Assembly: GCF_003609635.1 (NCBI RefSeq)
Contig: NZ_MCIA01000016.1
Coordinates: 1-64,000, forward strand
DNA: 64,000 bases
Reading direction: 5' to 3'
Source: Lacrimispora algidixylanolytica
GTDB lineage: Bacteria; Bacillota; Clostridia; Lachnospirales; Lachnospiraceae
The position numbers and the translations under genes were made by a program. Position 1 is the stretch's first letter, and each line of letters opens with the position of its first letter. Shown piece by piece: positions 8,383 to 17,373 of the stretch. The notes under the pieces were generated by a model. That model was not told the DNA's origin. It saw only the letters and a program-made list of their open reading frames with translations, and did not search any database.

Positions 8383-9777
8383 TCAACCTCGTAGTCTTTC
8401 CACATCAATCCCGCTTTTTATCAGTTCCATATCCTCTCTGTCATAACCTACACTTACCAATACGGCTCCAATTGTCAACCACAAGTATAAAAGGCTACAG
8501 GATTTTCGTATGATTAAGGCAAGGAGCCATGCGCTGATTTCGGGCTCTTTTATGCTTTGGTTTATGACGTTAGCAAGGATAACTTCCGCCTCCGTCTTTA
8601 ACATAAGGTTCTGAAGATTCTCTTTCCTATAGATACCGTACCGTTCGATGGTCTGTGCATACGCCACTGCACACTCAATCCTTCTTTTTTCTTCTCTGGC
8701 CTCGACCAGAGTATCTCCTCCGGCGTAGATTACAGGAGCACTTTTTGAGAGGCCCGCAATCCTCTCTCTTAACTTTTGTTTATCATAATAGTTAGTTTCT
8801 GGCTCTTCTATTTTTTTATTGATCCCTGTAATTCTCATAGAGATATCATTGGAATCTGGATTGCCAGCTATGACCGTATACGATCCTGCCATGGTAAGTG
8901 TCTTTGCTCTTCCAAGCATCTTCGGAGTAATGTCTTTCATCTCACAAGGATAAATTCCGTCAAACACTCTTGTGCCTGTTAAGGCCGCCGCATCTTCCAT
9001 GATATCCACTTTTCTTCGTCCCATCCCAGGCCCTTTCATGGCCCAAACGTGAAGGCGGTTTTGTTTTGCATTAGCAGTTAAAAGGGTGAGTGCTTCCCCC
9101 TCAATCTCATCTGCAAGAATAAATAAATGATCCTCGCCCAGCTTTGCAAGAAGGGGGTAAATCTCTGAAAAGGAGGAAAGGGTACGATTTGTTACCAGGA
9201 CCAAAACCTCTGTTTTGGTTCCTGCTCCACCTACGGACAGAGGTCCATCAAGGCGTAGCCCCTTTGTTATTTCCAGCCTTGTCTTTGCATACATGGACTC
9301 CTTTACCACCAGTTCTCCGGCTTCTCCCCCCTGAAGTACCAGGTCAGTAATCTGAGGATCCTTTGTTATCTGACCAATTAAATCTGCTTTTCCATGAGGA
9401 GAGGAATGGGAATCTTCCATAATAGACTTTTCCAGTGCTTCCGATGCCTGCTTTAAGTCCCTGGCTAGCTTAATGGGATTTAACCCACTGGCGGCCTTTT
9501 TGATACAAACAGAGAGCAGGGAATCCATAACTGTTGCAGTTTCCCTGGTGCCACACCCCGTTAGGAAATTGATTTCACCAATTGCAGCGGCGGCAAGGCG
9601 AATTCCCTGATTAAAGTAAGAGTCATCTCCTTCCATCTCCTTTGCCACCTCACTGGCAGAAAAGGTGTAACTGCCTTTTACTAAAATTCCACCTTCCAGG
9701 GAAAGGGTGCGGCAGAGGCTATGGATGCCATCTGCTATTTTCTCTCTTCCGTCTTCATACTTAATCTGACGTATCAT
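8383..9777 (-). CDS. GroEL-derived chaperonin-like protein lacking ATPase residues, in nif operon
   Basis: 464 residues that align along GroEL from near its N-terminus to about residue 500. The apical and intermediate domains are clear: FILADEIEGEALTLL, WAMKGPGMGRRKVDIMEDAA, LTGTRVF, and NYYDKQKLRERIAGLS matching GroEL SDYDREKLQERVAKLA. The equatorial ATP site is not conserved. TLGPKG has become TLSLEG. The Asp52 position is Ser40. GDGTTTATV has become GCGTRETATV, putting Cys75 at Asp87. VEDAL has become IECAV, putting Cys369 at Asp398. The AGGG loop is gone, as is the YLSPYF substrate patch. The last equatorial helix is missing. ATG 9777 follows GGAGGTG and overlaps the nifValpha end by 17 nt. 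A non-ATPase scaffold role in nitrogenase or cofactor assembly is inferred. Confidence 0.85.
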   Translation of the reverse strand: MIRQIKYEDGREKIADGIHSLCRTLSLEGGILVKGSYTFSASEVAKEMEGDDSYFNQGIRLAAAAIGEINFLTGCGTRETATVMDSLLSVCIKKAASGLNPIKLARDLKQASEALEKSIMEDSHSSPHGKADLIGQITKDPQITDLVLQGGEAGELVVKESMYAKTRLEITKGLRLDGPLSVGGAGTKTEVLVLVTNRTLSSFSEIYPLLAKLGEDHLFILADEIEGEALTLLTANAKQNRLHVWAMKGPGMGRRKVDIMEDAAALTGTRVFDGIYPCEMKDITPKMLGRAKTLTMAGSYTVIAGNPDSNDISMRITGINKKIEEPETNYYDKQKLRERIAGLSKSAPVIYAGGDTLVEAREEKRRIECAVAYAQTIERYGIYRKENLQNLMLKTEAEVILANVINQSIKEPEISAWLLALIIRKSCSLLYLWLTIGAVLVSVGYDREDMELIKSGIDVERLRG

Positions 9778-10588
9778 CTCTTACACCTCCAGCCATTATG
9801 GATTTTAGTAGATCCTCTGCTTTTCGAATGTCCTGACTGGTCACTCCCAGCTCCAGCTTTCGGTTGGCTCCATGGACAAATTCATAGAGATTGCAGTTTC
9901 CTGCCCGCTCTCCAATTCCTAACAAGGTTCCATCTACCATATCCGCGCCGGCAAGTGCCATGACCATAGAATTTGCAACTGCCATGCCAAAATCATTGTG
10001 TTCGTGAACCTCTACCTGAATGCCAGTCTGTTTGATTTCCTGAATCAAGGTTCTTGCTCTCCTTGGAAATAAGACTCCTACCGTATCTGCCAGTCGGATG
10101 ACTTCCACACCTTGCTGCTTGATCAGGCGAATTAAGGATGTTAAAAATGCAACGTCAGCTCGTGAAGCATCTTCCAGTCCAACGGTGATTGGAATGTTAT
10201 AATCCTTCGCCACTTTGATACATTCCTGCAGCGTATTTTCAATCCACTTTTTGTTCTTTCCCAACTTGTTATAGATCTGAGAGTAGGAAACTGGGGTTCC
10301 AATGTGGATCAGATCTGGCTTCTGCCTGGCAGATTCTTCTATATCGCCTGCATTGAGCCTAGACCACACCGATATAATCGCCTGCTTTTTTCGTTTCATG
10401 ATCTCTCCAATATAATTACACCCTTCTGTTCCGGTATCAAAGATCCCAGCCTCGATTTCATGAATACCAATGCTGTCTAAATAAAGAGCCAGTCTGATCT
10501 TATCCGATGGAGAAAATACGATGCCAGGACACTGCTCTCCGTCACGAAGGGTGGTATCAACAATTTTGATTCGTCTTTTCATATTCAT
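9761..10588 (-). CDS. nifV: Homocitrate synthase, alpha subunit (catalytic TIM barrel)
   Basis: It corresponds to the N-terminal, catalytic half of NifV: IVDTTLRDGEQCPGIVFS with the Arg-Asp active-site pair, EAGIFDTGTEG, IRLADTVGVLFP, VEVHEHNDFGMAVANS (metal-binding HxH) and DGTLLGIGERAGNC. NifV condenses acetyl-CoA and 2-oxoglutarate to homocitrate, the organic ligand of FeMo-co. It is 275 residues and lacks the C-terminal accessory domain, which is supplied by the upstream omega gene, as known from C. pasteurianum. The start overlaps the omega gene by 32 nt. ATG 10588 and 10582 are both possible; the ribosome site (GAGCGAG) is weak, so coupling is likely. Confidence 0.92.
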   Translation of the reverse strand: MNMKRRIKIVDTTLRDGEQCPGIVFSPSDKIRLALYLDSIGIHEIEAGIFDTGTEGCNYIGEIMKRKKQAIISVWSRLNAGDIEESARQKPDLIHIGTPVSYSQIYNKLGKNKKWIENTLQECIKVAKDYNIPITVGLEDASRADVAFLTSLIRLIKQQGVEVIRLADTVGVLFPRRARTLIQEIKQTGIQVEVHEHNDFGMAVANSMVMALAGADMVDGTLLGIGERAGNCNLYEFVHGANRKLELGVTSQDIRKAEDLLKSIMAGGVRDDTSD

Positions 10589-11540
10589 CACACTCGCTCA
10601 ATATGGTTAGAAATTCCTCATCAGTTACTTCTCCACCCTTTTTCATACTCCTTCGTTTCACCATATCCAAAAGCTGTTCTACGTTATAGTTTCCTTCGCA
10701 GTGAAATTCCTTCAGTTTATAGCGGATAGAGGCTCCGCCGGAATGTTTCCCTAACACCACCTTTCTGGAGGCTCCCACAAGTTCTGGTGGAAAGGATTCA
10801 TAATTGGATGGCTTTTTTAATACCCCATCTACGTGAATGCCTGATTCAATGTAAAATATCTTTCGTCCGATAACTGGGGTATGCGCAGAAATTTCGGTTT
10901 TTGTCATTTCCTCAAATAAATCTCTAAGCTGAGACAGTTTATCAAAGTTGTGGTTTGGCTTATATCTCTCCACCACTCTTATTGCCAAAAGCACCTGTTC
11001 TGTGGCGGCCTTATTGCCGATGCCGGTAAACGTGGTCATGACGGTACCGTTGTGATGATACTGAAGGTAATCAGCCGCAATGGCAGACGCGCAGTAATAG
11101 GAATCCTCAGGATAAAGGATGGGCGACACCCCCATAAGCAGCTTCATCCCTCGCTCGTAGATGTCCCGGCTCTCATAAATCAGCAGATCATCAAGTCCGG
11201 TAAGTCTTAATTTCTTATCGCCCTCCATCCCCTCTAAACCTTTTAGCTCCCATAAGTCATTGACCTGAATATTACGAATGCTCTTTCCCGTGCCGTCGCA
11301 GAAGGAGGACAAAAAGAACTGAACTCCAGGATACTTAAGGCTTTCTGCCATACTGGGAAGCTCCATATAATAGACCAGCCCCTCTGGCAGTTGCCCTTTT
11401 AACAAGTGATACACTTTGGGAGATAAAACCGCCCCAGAGACAGACAGGCTTTTTAACCCTTCTAAAAATTCCAGAACCAGTTCCTTTGTCAGTGAATATT
11501 CATCAAGCATTGTCAGTGTCGCATCAATCATCTTCATCAT
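10557..11540 (-). CDS. nifV: Homocitrate synthase, omega subunit
   Basis: The C-terminal portion matches the distal region of NifV-type enzymes (FTGIGNKAATEQVLLAIRVV, TPVIGRKIFYIESGIHVDGV, ELVGASRKVVLGKHSGG). The N-terminal half is a worn TIM-barrel-like region starting MIDATLTMLDEYSL, in which the catalytic Arg-Asp-Gly of the alpha subunit is absent. It is therefore probably a non-catalytic partner of the alpha subunit, as described for nifV omega/alpha of C. pasteurianum. ATG 11540 follows AGGAGGGG by about 8 nt. It lies between the ferredoxin gene and nifValpha in the nif operon. Confidence 0.9.
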   Translation of the reverse strand: MMKMIDATLTMLDEYSLTKELVLEFLEGLKSLSVSGAVLSPKVYHLLKGQLPEGLVYYMELPSMAESLKYPGVQFFLSSFCDGTGKSIRNIQVNDLWELKGLEGMEGDKKLRLTGLDDLLIYESRDIYERGMKLLMGVSPILYPEDSYYCASAIAADYLQYHHNGTVMTTFTGIGNKAATEQVLLAIRVVERYKPNHNFDKLSQLRDLFEEMTKTEISAHTPVIGRKIFYIESGIHVDGVLKKPSNYESFPPELVGASRKVVLGKHSGGASIRYKLKEFHCEGNYNVEQLLDMVKRRSMKKGGEVTDEEFLTILSECDEYEKTNQNC

Positions 11541-11571
11541 CCCACAGCCCCTCCTTTTGCGTGTGAACCTA

Positions 11572-11880
11572 CTAAATCATCAAATCTTTCACTGGTGTAC
11601 CCCCTTCAAAATGTTCATCAAAAATCCGTTCCACATCATCTTCGGACACATTGCCATACCAGACTCCCTCAGGATATACCACTACCACCGGCCCTTTATC
11701 GCAGATGCCAAAACATCCGGTATTACTAATGACCACCTCCCCTGACAGCTCCCGGTCTTCAATCTCTTGCATAAAGCTTTGGATTAAGTCCACACTGCCT
11801 TTTTGATAACATAACCCCTTTTGTGTTCCGTTGATTCTGCAACTGGTGCAGATAAGAACGTGATATTTTGGCTGTACCAT
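11572..11880 (-). CDS. Thioredoxin-like [2Fe-2S] ferredoxin
   Basis: 102 residues, the same length as the C. pasteurianum 2Fe-2S ferredoxin and with the same landmarks: VLICTSCRINGTQKGLCYQK near the N-terminus, SNTGCFGICDKGPVVVVYPE with the late cysteines, and VWYGNVSEDDVE. The cysteines at C11, C14 and C24 plus C56 and C60 cover the cluster ligands of this family. The C. pasteurianum homologue is encoded in the nif region and interacts with the MoFe protein, so a nitrogenase-linked redox or assembly role is likely. ATG follows GAGGAGG. Confidence 0.95.
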   Translation of the reverse strand: MVQPKYHVLICTSCRINGTQKGLCYQKGSVDLIQSFMQEIEDRELSGEVVISNTGCFGICDKGPVVVVYPEGVWYGNVSEDDVERIFDEHFEGGTPVKDLMI

Positions 11881-11894
11881 TTGACTCCTCCTCT

Positions 11895-14540
11895 TTACAT
11901 GGCGGCTGCAGCTTTTTTCACCGCATCTTCAATCATGTCATAGGTATTTACTGGTTTGATTCCCAGCTCTGCCAGCTTTTTCGATGGCTCCATACCGATC
12001 CGCATAGCTATGACTCCGTTGCAACCTTTGATGGCATTCATAATGCTTTCCATCTTATCTTCCTTTTCTTCGCAGTGTTCTTCTCCTATACAATACTGCT
12101 CTACCTTCTTTTTCCCGGCGAAACGGACTTCTCCATTTAAGTAATCATATAGATAGAACTCTTTTGCATGACCAAAATGAGTGTCTACAATGACTCCGCT
12201 TTTGGAAGCAACCGCAAACCGGTAATGAGTTTTAACTGGCTGAGAGTCTTTTGCTTCCTCCTGTAAAAACCCTTTTAGCTCTATGGATTTGTCATCGGTT
12301 AAGGTTCCCACTGCATCTGCCCGACAGTGCTGGCAGTGATACATCTGAGGCATGATTTCCTCACACTCTTTTCTTATCTCCGTAAGGCGTTTATTGGATA
12401 TGGGTTCCACCTGTTCGAATGCGCTTCCCTCCACAGGAATCATCTGCATGATGTTGGTGATAAAGCATCCAAGAGATTTCACGACCTTCACCACTTCTGG
12501 TACATGGCTGTCATTGATTCCCTTAACCGTTACGATATTCACCTTTACAAGTATGCCGTTGGCAATTAAAAGTCGGATTCCCGCAAGCTGATTTGCCACC
12601 ATAATGGCTCCTGCTGCATCTCCGGTATATTCTTTTCCCATAAACCTTATGTACTGATACATCTGACCACTGATGTGAGGGTCTACGGCATTTAAAGTTA
12701 CCGTCACATGAGATACCGAGAGTCTAGCCAGCTCCTCTGCATAAAGAGGAAGCTTAAGGCCGTTGGTAGATAAGCAAAAAGTAACCTTAGGATCATGTGC
12801 CCTAATCTGTTCAAATAAAGACTTTACACTCTCCCAGTTTTCCAAAGCTTCTCCCGGTCCTGCTATGCCTACCACGGTTAAGTTTGGCATCTTTTCTTTC
12901 ACTGCCAGATAGCGGCTTAGGCCTTCCTCCGGTGTGAGGATTACAGAGGTCACTCCTGGCCGGCTTTCATTGGGACAGTCAAATTTTCTTACGCAGTATT
13001 TGCACTGAACGTTGCAGGCAGGTGCTACAGGAAGATGAATCCTGGCAAATTTATGACCCTTACAGTTGTAACATGGATGCTCTAATGTCTTTCTCTTCAT
13101 TTCCTCTTCGCGGCTGTCTATCATAGGTTTCACTTCCATTTCTTTTGTGTCAATTAAGGTGTCTTTATAATAGGAATTGTATAGAGTCTCACGGAAGCTG
13201 GTCTCAATGGTATCAATGAGATAATTGGAGATCTCATCCATATATTCCATGGAGCCTTCGTACCCAAGCATCTTTAATCTCTGACCTCCTACGTGGTCAT
13301 GAATGGGGAACCCTCTACGTACCAGGGGAAGCTTTAAATCCTCTGCAATTCTTCTTCCATCGGAATTTCCTACCATGACATTTGCCTTACATTCTATCAT
13401 CATAGCCTCGATGTCTTTAAAATCTGCTTTGTCAGCAATCTTATAAGCTTCTGTCAGGTAGAGGTTTCTTAACTTTTCTATCTCAGGAGCCACTTTCTTT
13501 AAAAGCTCCGGGCAGGCGGCTCCAGTGGCACATACTACCGGCAAAATCCCGCATTCACACATGAGACGGACGGTGGAATAAACTTGATCTGGTTCTCCAA
13601 ATACAGCCGCTCTGCCACTGGCATTGTATTTGTGGGAATCAATCATGGAATCCAAATACCGGCCCCTTTCCTTATTCAGTTCTTCCGGAATTGGAAGCTT
13701 AGAAATGTCTGAGAGAGCTTTTAGAAAGGCATCCGTATCTCTAAGTCCAACAGGTAGGGAAAGTCTTACATAGGGAACTCCATATGTATTTTGTAAATAC
13801 TCTGCTACAGAATTTTTCCGTTCAAAACTGCACAATTCCAGAGTAAGCTTTGCCCCTCCCATCTTCTTTAACTGGGATATATGGGTTCCGTGGTGGGGAA
13901 GACGGTTGTATTCTTTATCATGCTCTCCATCCAGATTTTCCGACAAATCAGGAAGTAGTATGGCCTCAATTCCAAAAAGCTTTAACATTGCTTTTATGTA
14001 TCTGGTATCTGCTGGACTTATGGGGGCAGTCAAAACATTTACCAGATTGTTTTTCGTCCCTTCCATTTCTATAGAAGAAACGATGGCATGTAAGGCAGAA
14101 AAGTATCCATCATACTGGCTTCCTCCATATCCTGGTGAGGAACAGGGGATGAGGGTGATATCTTTGTATTGGGGGTTTTCCTCCTGAAACTCATTTAAGA
14201 TTCCAGGCACGTCTTCTCCTATGGTCTCTGCCAGACAGGTGGTCATAACACCAATGATATCTGGATGGTAAAGCTCGATTAAATTCTTTAAACCTTTTTT
14301 AAGATTCCCACTACCTCCGTAAACAGTTCCTTCCTCTGTTAAGGAAGAGGAGGCAATGTCAACGGGTTCATTATAGTGGGTAGCCATATGCCTGCGGATG
14401 TAAGTTGCACACCCCTGAGAACCATGAAGAATGGTCATGGTATTTTTCAAGCCATAAAATGCAGTTGCACTTCCCATGGGCATACACATCTTGCATGGAT
14501 TGATATTTAGATTTACCAGAGGTTCTACCTTACTTTTCAT
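11895..14540 (-). CDS. nifN-B: NifN-NifB fusion: FeMo-co scaffold subunit plus radical-SAM NifB-co synthase
   Basis: The protein has three parts. Residues ~1-450 are NifN (NINPCKMCMPMGSATAFYGL, LHGSQGCATYIRRH, TTCLAETIGEDV). Residues ~490-760 are NifB (APACNVQCKYCVRKFDC with C-x3-C-x2-C for the SAM cluster, GIAGPGEALEN, YHCQHCRADAVGTL). Residues ~770-880 are a NifX/NafY-like dinitrogenase cofactor-binding domain (FAVASKSGVIVDTHFGHAKE). Fusion of NifN and NifB is known in clostridia. It makes NifB-co and hands it within one chain to the NifEN scaffold. Three consecutive ATGs follow GGAGGA; the third (14540) has the best spacing. Confidence 0.95.
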   Translation of the reverse strand: MKSKVEPLVNLNINPCKMCMPMGSATAFYGLKNTMTILHGSQGCATYIRRHMATHYNEPVDIASSSLTEEGTVYGGSGNLKKGLKNLIELYHPDIIGVMTTCLAETIGEDVPGILNEFQEENPQYKDITLIPCSSPGYGGSQYDGYFSALHAIVSSIEMEGTKNNLVNVLTAPISPADTRYIKAMLKLFGIEAILLPDLSENLDGEHDKEYNRLPHHGTHISQLKKMGGAKLTLELCSFERKNSVAEYLQNTYGVPYVRLSLPVGLRDTDAFLKALSDISKLPIPEELNKERGRYLDSMIDSHKYNASGRAAVFGEPDQVYSTVRLMCECGILPVVCATGAACPELLKKVAPEIEKLRNLYLTEAYKIADKADFKDIEAMMIECKANVMVGNSDGRRIAEDLKLPLVRRGFPIHDHVGGQRLKMLGYEGSMEYMDEISNYLIDTIETSFRETLYNSYYKDTLIDTKEMEVKPMIDSREEEMKRKTLEHPCYNCKGHKFARIHLPVAPACNVQCKYCVRKFDCPNESRPGVTSVILTPEEGLSRYLAVKEKMPNLTVVGIAGPGEALENWESVKSLFEQIRAHDPKVTFCLSTNGLKLPLYAEELARLSVSHVTVTLNAVDPHISGQMYQYIRFMGKEYTGDAAGAIMVANQLAGIRLLIANGILVKVNIVTVKGINDSHVPEVVKVVKSLGCFITNIMQMIPVEGSAFEQVEPISNKRLTEIRKECEEIMPQMYHCQHCRADAVGTLTDDKSIELKGFLQEEAKDSQPVKTHYRFAVASKSGVIVDTHFGHAKEFYLYDYLNGEVRFAGKKKVEQYCIGEEHCEEKEDKMESIMNAIKGCNGVIAMRIGMEPSKKLAELGIKPVNTYDMIEDAVKKAAAAM

Positions 14541-14558
14541 CATCATTCCTCCTTTCTG

Positions 14559-15914
14559 TCAGCTTACAAATTCCCATACCGGATTGTTTATGCTTTTATT
14601 GATCTCCATGGTAAAGTTGTAAATCCCTTCAAAACCGGCCAAAGGAAACTTTCTTTCATGATTGTGGTCGCAAAAGGCGATTCCAAGCTTATAGGCAAGA
14701 GGCCTCTCCTTTACGCCTCCTACCAGGATATCCGCTCCCTTTTCCCGCATAAAAGTCTCAAGCTCTGCAGGATTTGCATCGTCAAGGATAATGGTATCAG
14801 GCTCAACCAAACCTTCCATAATTTCATAGTCCTCTTTCTTCCCGGTCTGGGTCCCCACGACTACCGTTTCTATTCCCATGGCTTTAAACTGCCGGATCAA
14901 AGAGATCGCCTTAAAGCCTCCCCCTACATAAATAGCCGCTTTTTTTCCGGCAAGATTTTTGTGATACAAGGACAAAAATTCTGTCAGCTCTGCCTCCTTT
15001 TTGGAGCAGAATAACACTGCCTTTTTCCTTGCCTCCTCATCTTTAAGCGCTTCCGCCACACGGATTAGGGAGGCTGTGGTATCTTCAATTCCAAAGAAGC
15101 TGACCTTAAGAAATGGAATATCAAACTCTTCCTCCATTCGGTTTGCCAGATAGGTGCTGGAGCCTGCGCACTGGACGATGTTTAAGGAGGCTCTGGGGGC
15201 TTCAATCATCTGCTCATAGCTGGTATCTCCTGTAAAGCCGGAAATTACATCGATCCCCATTTCCTTAAAATAATTCTTTATAATCCACATCTCCCCTGCC
15301 AGATTAAAGTCTCCTAAAATATTAATGGCCTTTCTTTTTTTCTTTCCCCTGTAGGGAAGAAGAACCTTCATAATTGCATCACAGGCCATACGATACCCAG
15401 TGGACTTGTTCCCGGAAAAGCCAGGTGATTTCACCGGAATCACTGGAATGTTATATTGACTGGACTTCATGTTGCAAAGGGCATCCACATCATCCCCAAT
15501 GACTCCTACGATGCATGTGGCATAAATGAAGATTAGTTTTACATTCTCTTCCTTCTCCATTAATTCGTCCACTGCTGCCTCCAGCTTTTTAATTCCCCCG
15601 AAAATAATATCTGTTTCCTGCAAATCAGTAGAAAAGCTGTTTCGATAAATATCTTCCCCACTAGTCAGTGATCCTCTGATATCCCAGGTATAACTGGAAC
15701 AGCCAATGGGACCGTGGACGATATGGTATGCATCGGTAATGGGATTTAAGACAACCCTGGCTCCGCAATATACACAAGCCCTCTGAGACACAGAACCGGA
15801 TACACTGTTGCTGTCACAGCAGATTCCGCCTTTTTTCCCATCACAACCTTTCGTTATGACGATGGAACTCTTTCTGGCATCCAATATGTTTTTGTTGTAG
15901 TTTTCCGTTTCCAT
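14559..15914 (-). CDS. nifE: NifE, FeMo-cofactor assembly scaffold alpha subunit
   Basis: NifD-like protein of 451 residues with NifE features: SQRACVYCGARVVLNPITDA, HIVHGPIGCSSYTWDIRG, FSTDLQETDIIFGG and ATCIVGVIGDDVDAL, supplying cysteines for the bridging Fe-S cluster. The NifEN complex receives NifB-co and matures it to FeMo-co. The frame extends upstream to 15956, but ATG 15914 preceded by AAGGAGC is the better start. The gene precedes nifN-B by 18 nt, so both scaffold halves and NifB are made together. Confidence 0.94.
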   Translation of the reverse strand: METENYNKNILDARKSSIVITKGCDGKKGGICCDSNSVSGSVSQRACVYCGARVVLNPITDAYHIVHGPIGCSSYTWDIRGSLTSGEDIYRNSFSTDLQETDIIFGGIKKLEAAVDELMEKEENVKLIFIYATCIVGVIGDDVDALCNMKSSQYNIPVIPVKSPGFSGNKSTGYRMACDAIMKVLLPYRGKKKRKAINILGDFNLAGEMWIIKNYFKEMGIDVISGFTGDTSYEQMIEAPRASLNIVQCAGSSTYLANRMEEEFDIPFLKVSFFGIEDTTASLIRVAEALKDEEARKKAVLFCSKKEAELTEFLSLYHKNLAGKKAAIYVGGGFKAISLIRQFKAMGIETVVVGTQTGKKEDYEIMEGLVEPDTIILDDANPAELETFMREKGADILVGGVKERPLAYKLGIAFCDHNHERKFPLAGFEGIYNFTMEINKSINNPVWEFVS

Positions 15915-15999
15915 GACCCTGCTCCTTTCAGACCTCTCGCCCATAAAATACCACAATAGGGAGGGTACGGCTCCCTCCCTGGTTCCTTTGTTTTCTAAT

Positions 16000-17373
16000 T
16001 TACATTACGACTTCAAAATCTTCATCTTCAACGTCTCGATCTAACCGGTCCATCATGGTATCTACAATCTTTTCAACGTAGCGGATTCCGCCTGCATAAC
16101 CAACGGTTGCCTGAATGGGATTGCCATATCGGTCCAGTACAGGGAATCCCATCCGCACAATTGGAATATCCTCTGCTTTTGCAATCTGCTTTCCGTAGCT
16201 GGAGCCAAGAAGCAGATCAACGGTTTCATTTTTAATGAGCTGATGAAGGTAAAATAAATCCGTATCCGCCTTTACCACGTATTCGCTTTCATCAACACCA
16301 TACTGATCCATCAGCGCCTTAATTTCCTTTTGCCAGCGATCCTTTGGTGTTCCGGTGATGATGTACTTTGGACTCATTCCTAGTTCCAGACAAAGGGAGG
16401 TAAAACCATATACAATGTCAGGATCACCGTAAATGGCTACCTTCTTCTTATATACATACTGGTGTGCATCCAGCATGAGATCCACCAAACGGCCTCGCTC
16501 CTCTTCAAGCTCTGCTGGTACCTCTTTCTTTGTGATTTTCTGGAGTTCTAATAGATACTGATCTGTGAGCTTTACTCCTACCGGCACGGGGATATTGGAA
16601 TAGGGAACCTTACATTCTTTTTTTAAGTATTCTGATGGCTCCGTACTGCAATAAGTGCCCATAGAAATAAGTTTTTGACAGTCACCAAGTGCTGCAATAT
16701 CTTTTGCAGAGGTACCTGCGTTGCTGTGAAAATACTCGTTTTTGCCATCCATGGGGTGATCTAGCGTTCCATCATGATCTGGGAAATAGATGTAATCAGC
16801 TTCCATAAGACGGGCAATCCGTTTTAACTCCCGATCATCTCCTGGATTGACCCAGCCTGGGAAAATGGCTACTCTTCCGTTTGGTACTCCCGTTTTTTTC
16901 GTCATATATTTCATGAAGCCAATCATCATGTTGGCAAAGCCCTGAATATGAGATCCCTCATAGGAAGGAGTGCTGGCATATAAAACAGTTTTGCCCTCTG
17001 GAATCTCCACGTCGTAAATATAGGAACCAACATCATCTCCAATGGTCTCTGAAAGACAGGTGGTATGGATTGCCATAATATCTGGCTTATAAATATCAAA
17101 TACATTCTTCACTGACGTGGTAATGTTGCTGCGCCCTCCAAATACAGAGGCACCCTCTGTAAAGGAACTGCTGGATGCGATAGCTGGTTCTTTAAAATGG
17201 CGGCTTAACACGGTTCTGTGATAAGAACAGCAGCCCTGAGACCCATGGGAATGGGGCATACATTTTTCTGCACCAAGGGCACAGAACATGGCACCAACCG
17301 GTTCACAGGTTTTACATGGATTGATCGTCATACGACGATTTTCCATAATTTCTTTTGGGGTTAAATCAAGCAT
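16000..17373 (-). CDS. nifK: Nitrogenase MoFe protein beta chain NifK
   Basis: 457 residues, the short clostridial form lacking the ~50-residue N-terminal extension of Azotobacter NifK. P-cluster cysteine regions are present: NPCKTCEPVGAMFCALGAEK, HSHGSQGCCSYHRT and TTCLSETIGDDVG. RMGFPVLDRYG near the C-terminus is typical. The ATG shares its A with the nifD stop (TGATG) and follows AGGAGGTG, giving coupled synthesis of the alpha and beta chains. Confidence 0.96.
   Translation of the reverse strand: MLDLTPKEIMENRRMTINPCKTCEPVGAMFCALGAEKCMPHSHGSQGCCSYHRTVLSRHFKEPAIASSSSFTEGASVFGGRSNITTSVKNVFDIYKPDIMAIHTTCLSETIGDDVGSYIYDVEIPEGKTVLYASTPSYEGSHIQGFANMMIGFMKYMTKKTGVPNGRVAIFPGWVNPGDDRELKRIARLMEADYIYFPDHDGTLDHPMDGKNEYFHSNAGTSAKDIAALGDCQKLISMGTYCSTEPSEYLKKECKVPYSNIPVPVGVKLTDQYLLELQKITKKEVPAELEEERGRLVDLMLDAHQYVYKKKVAIYGDPDIVYGFTSLCLELGMSPKYIITGTPKDRWQKEIKALMDQYGVDESEYVVKADTDLFYLHQLIKNETVDLLLGSSYGKQIAKAEDIPIVRMGFPVLDRYGNPIQATVGYAGGIRYVEKIVDTMMDRLDRDVEDEDFEVVM

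Noticed and set aside
8383-9777. Ordinary second groEL
   Set aside because: ATPase Asp residues, phosphate loop, AGGG loop and the substrate patch are all missing and no groES is adjacent.
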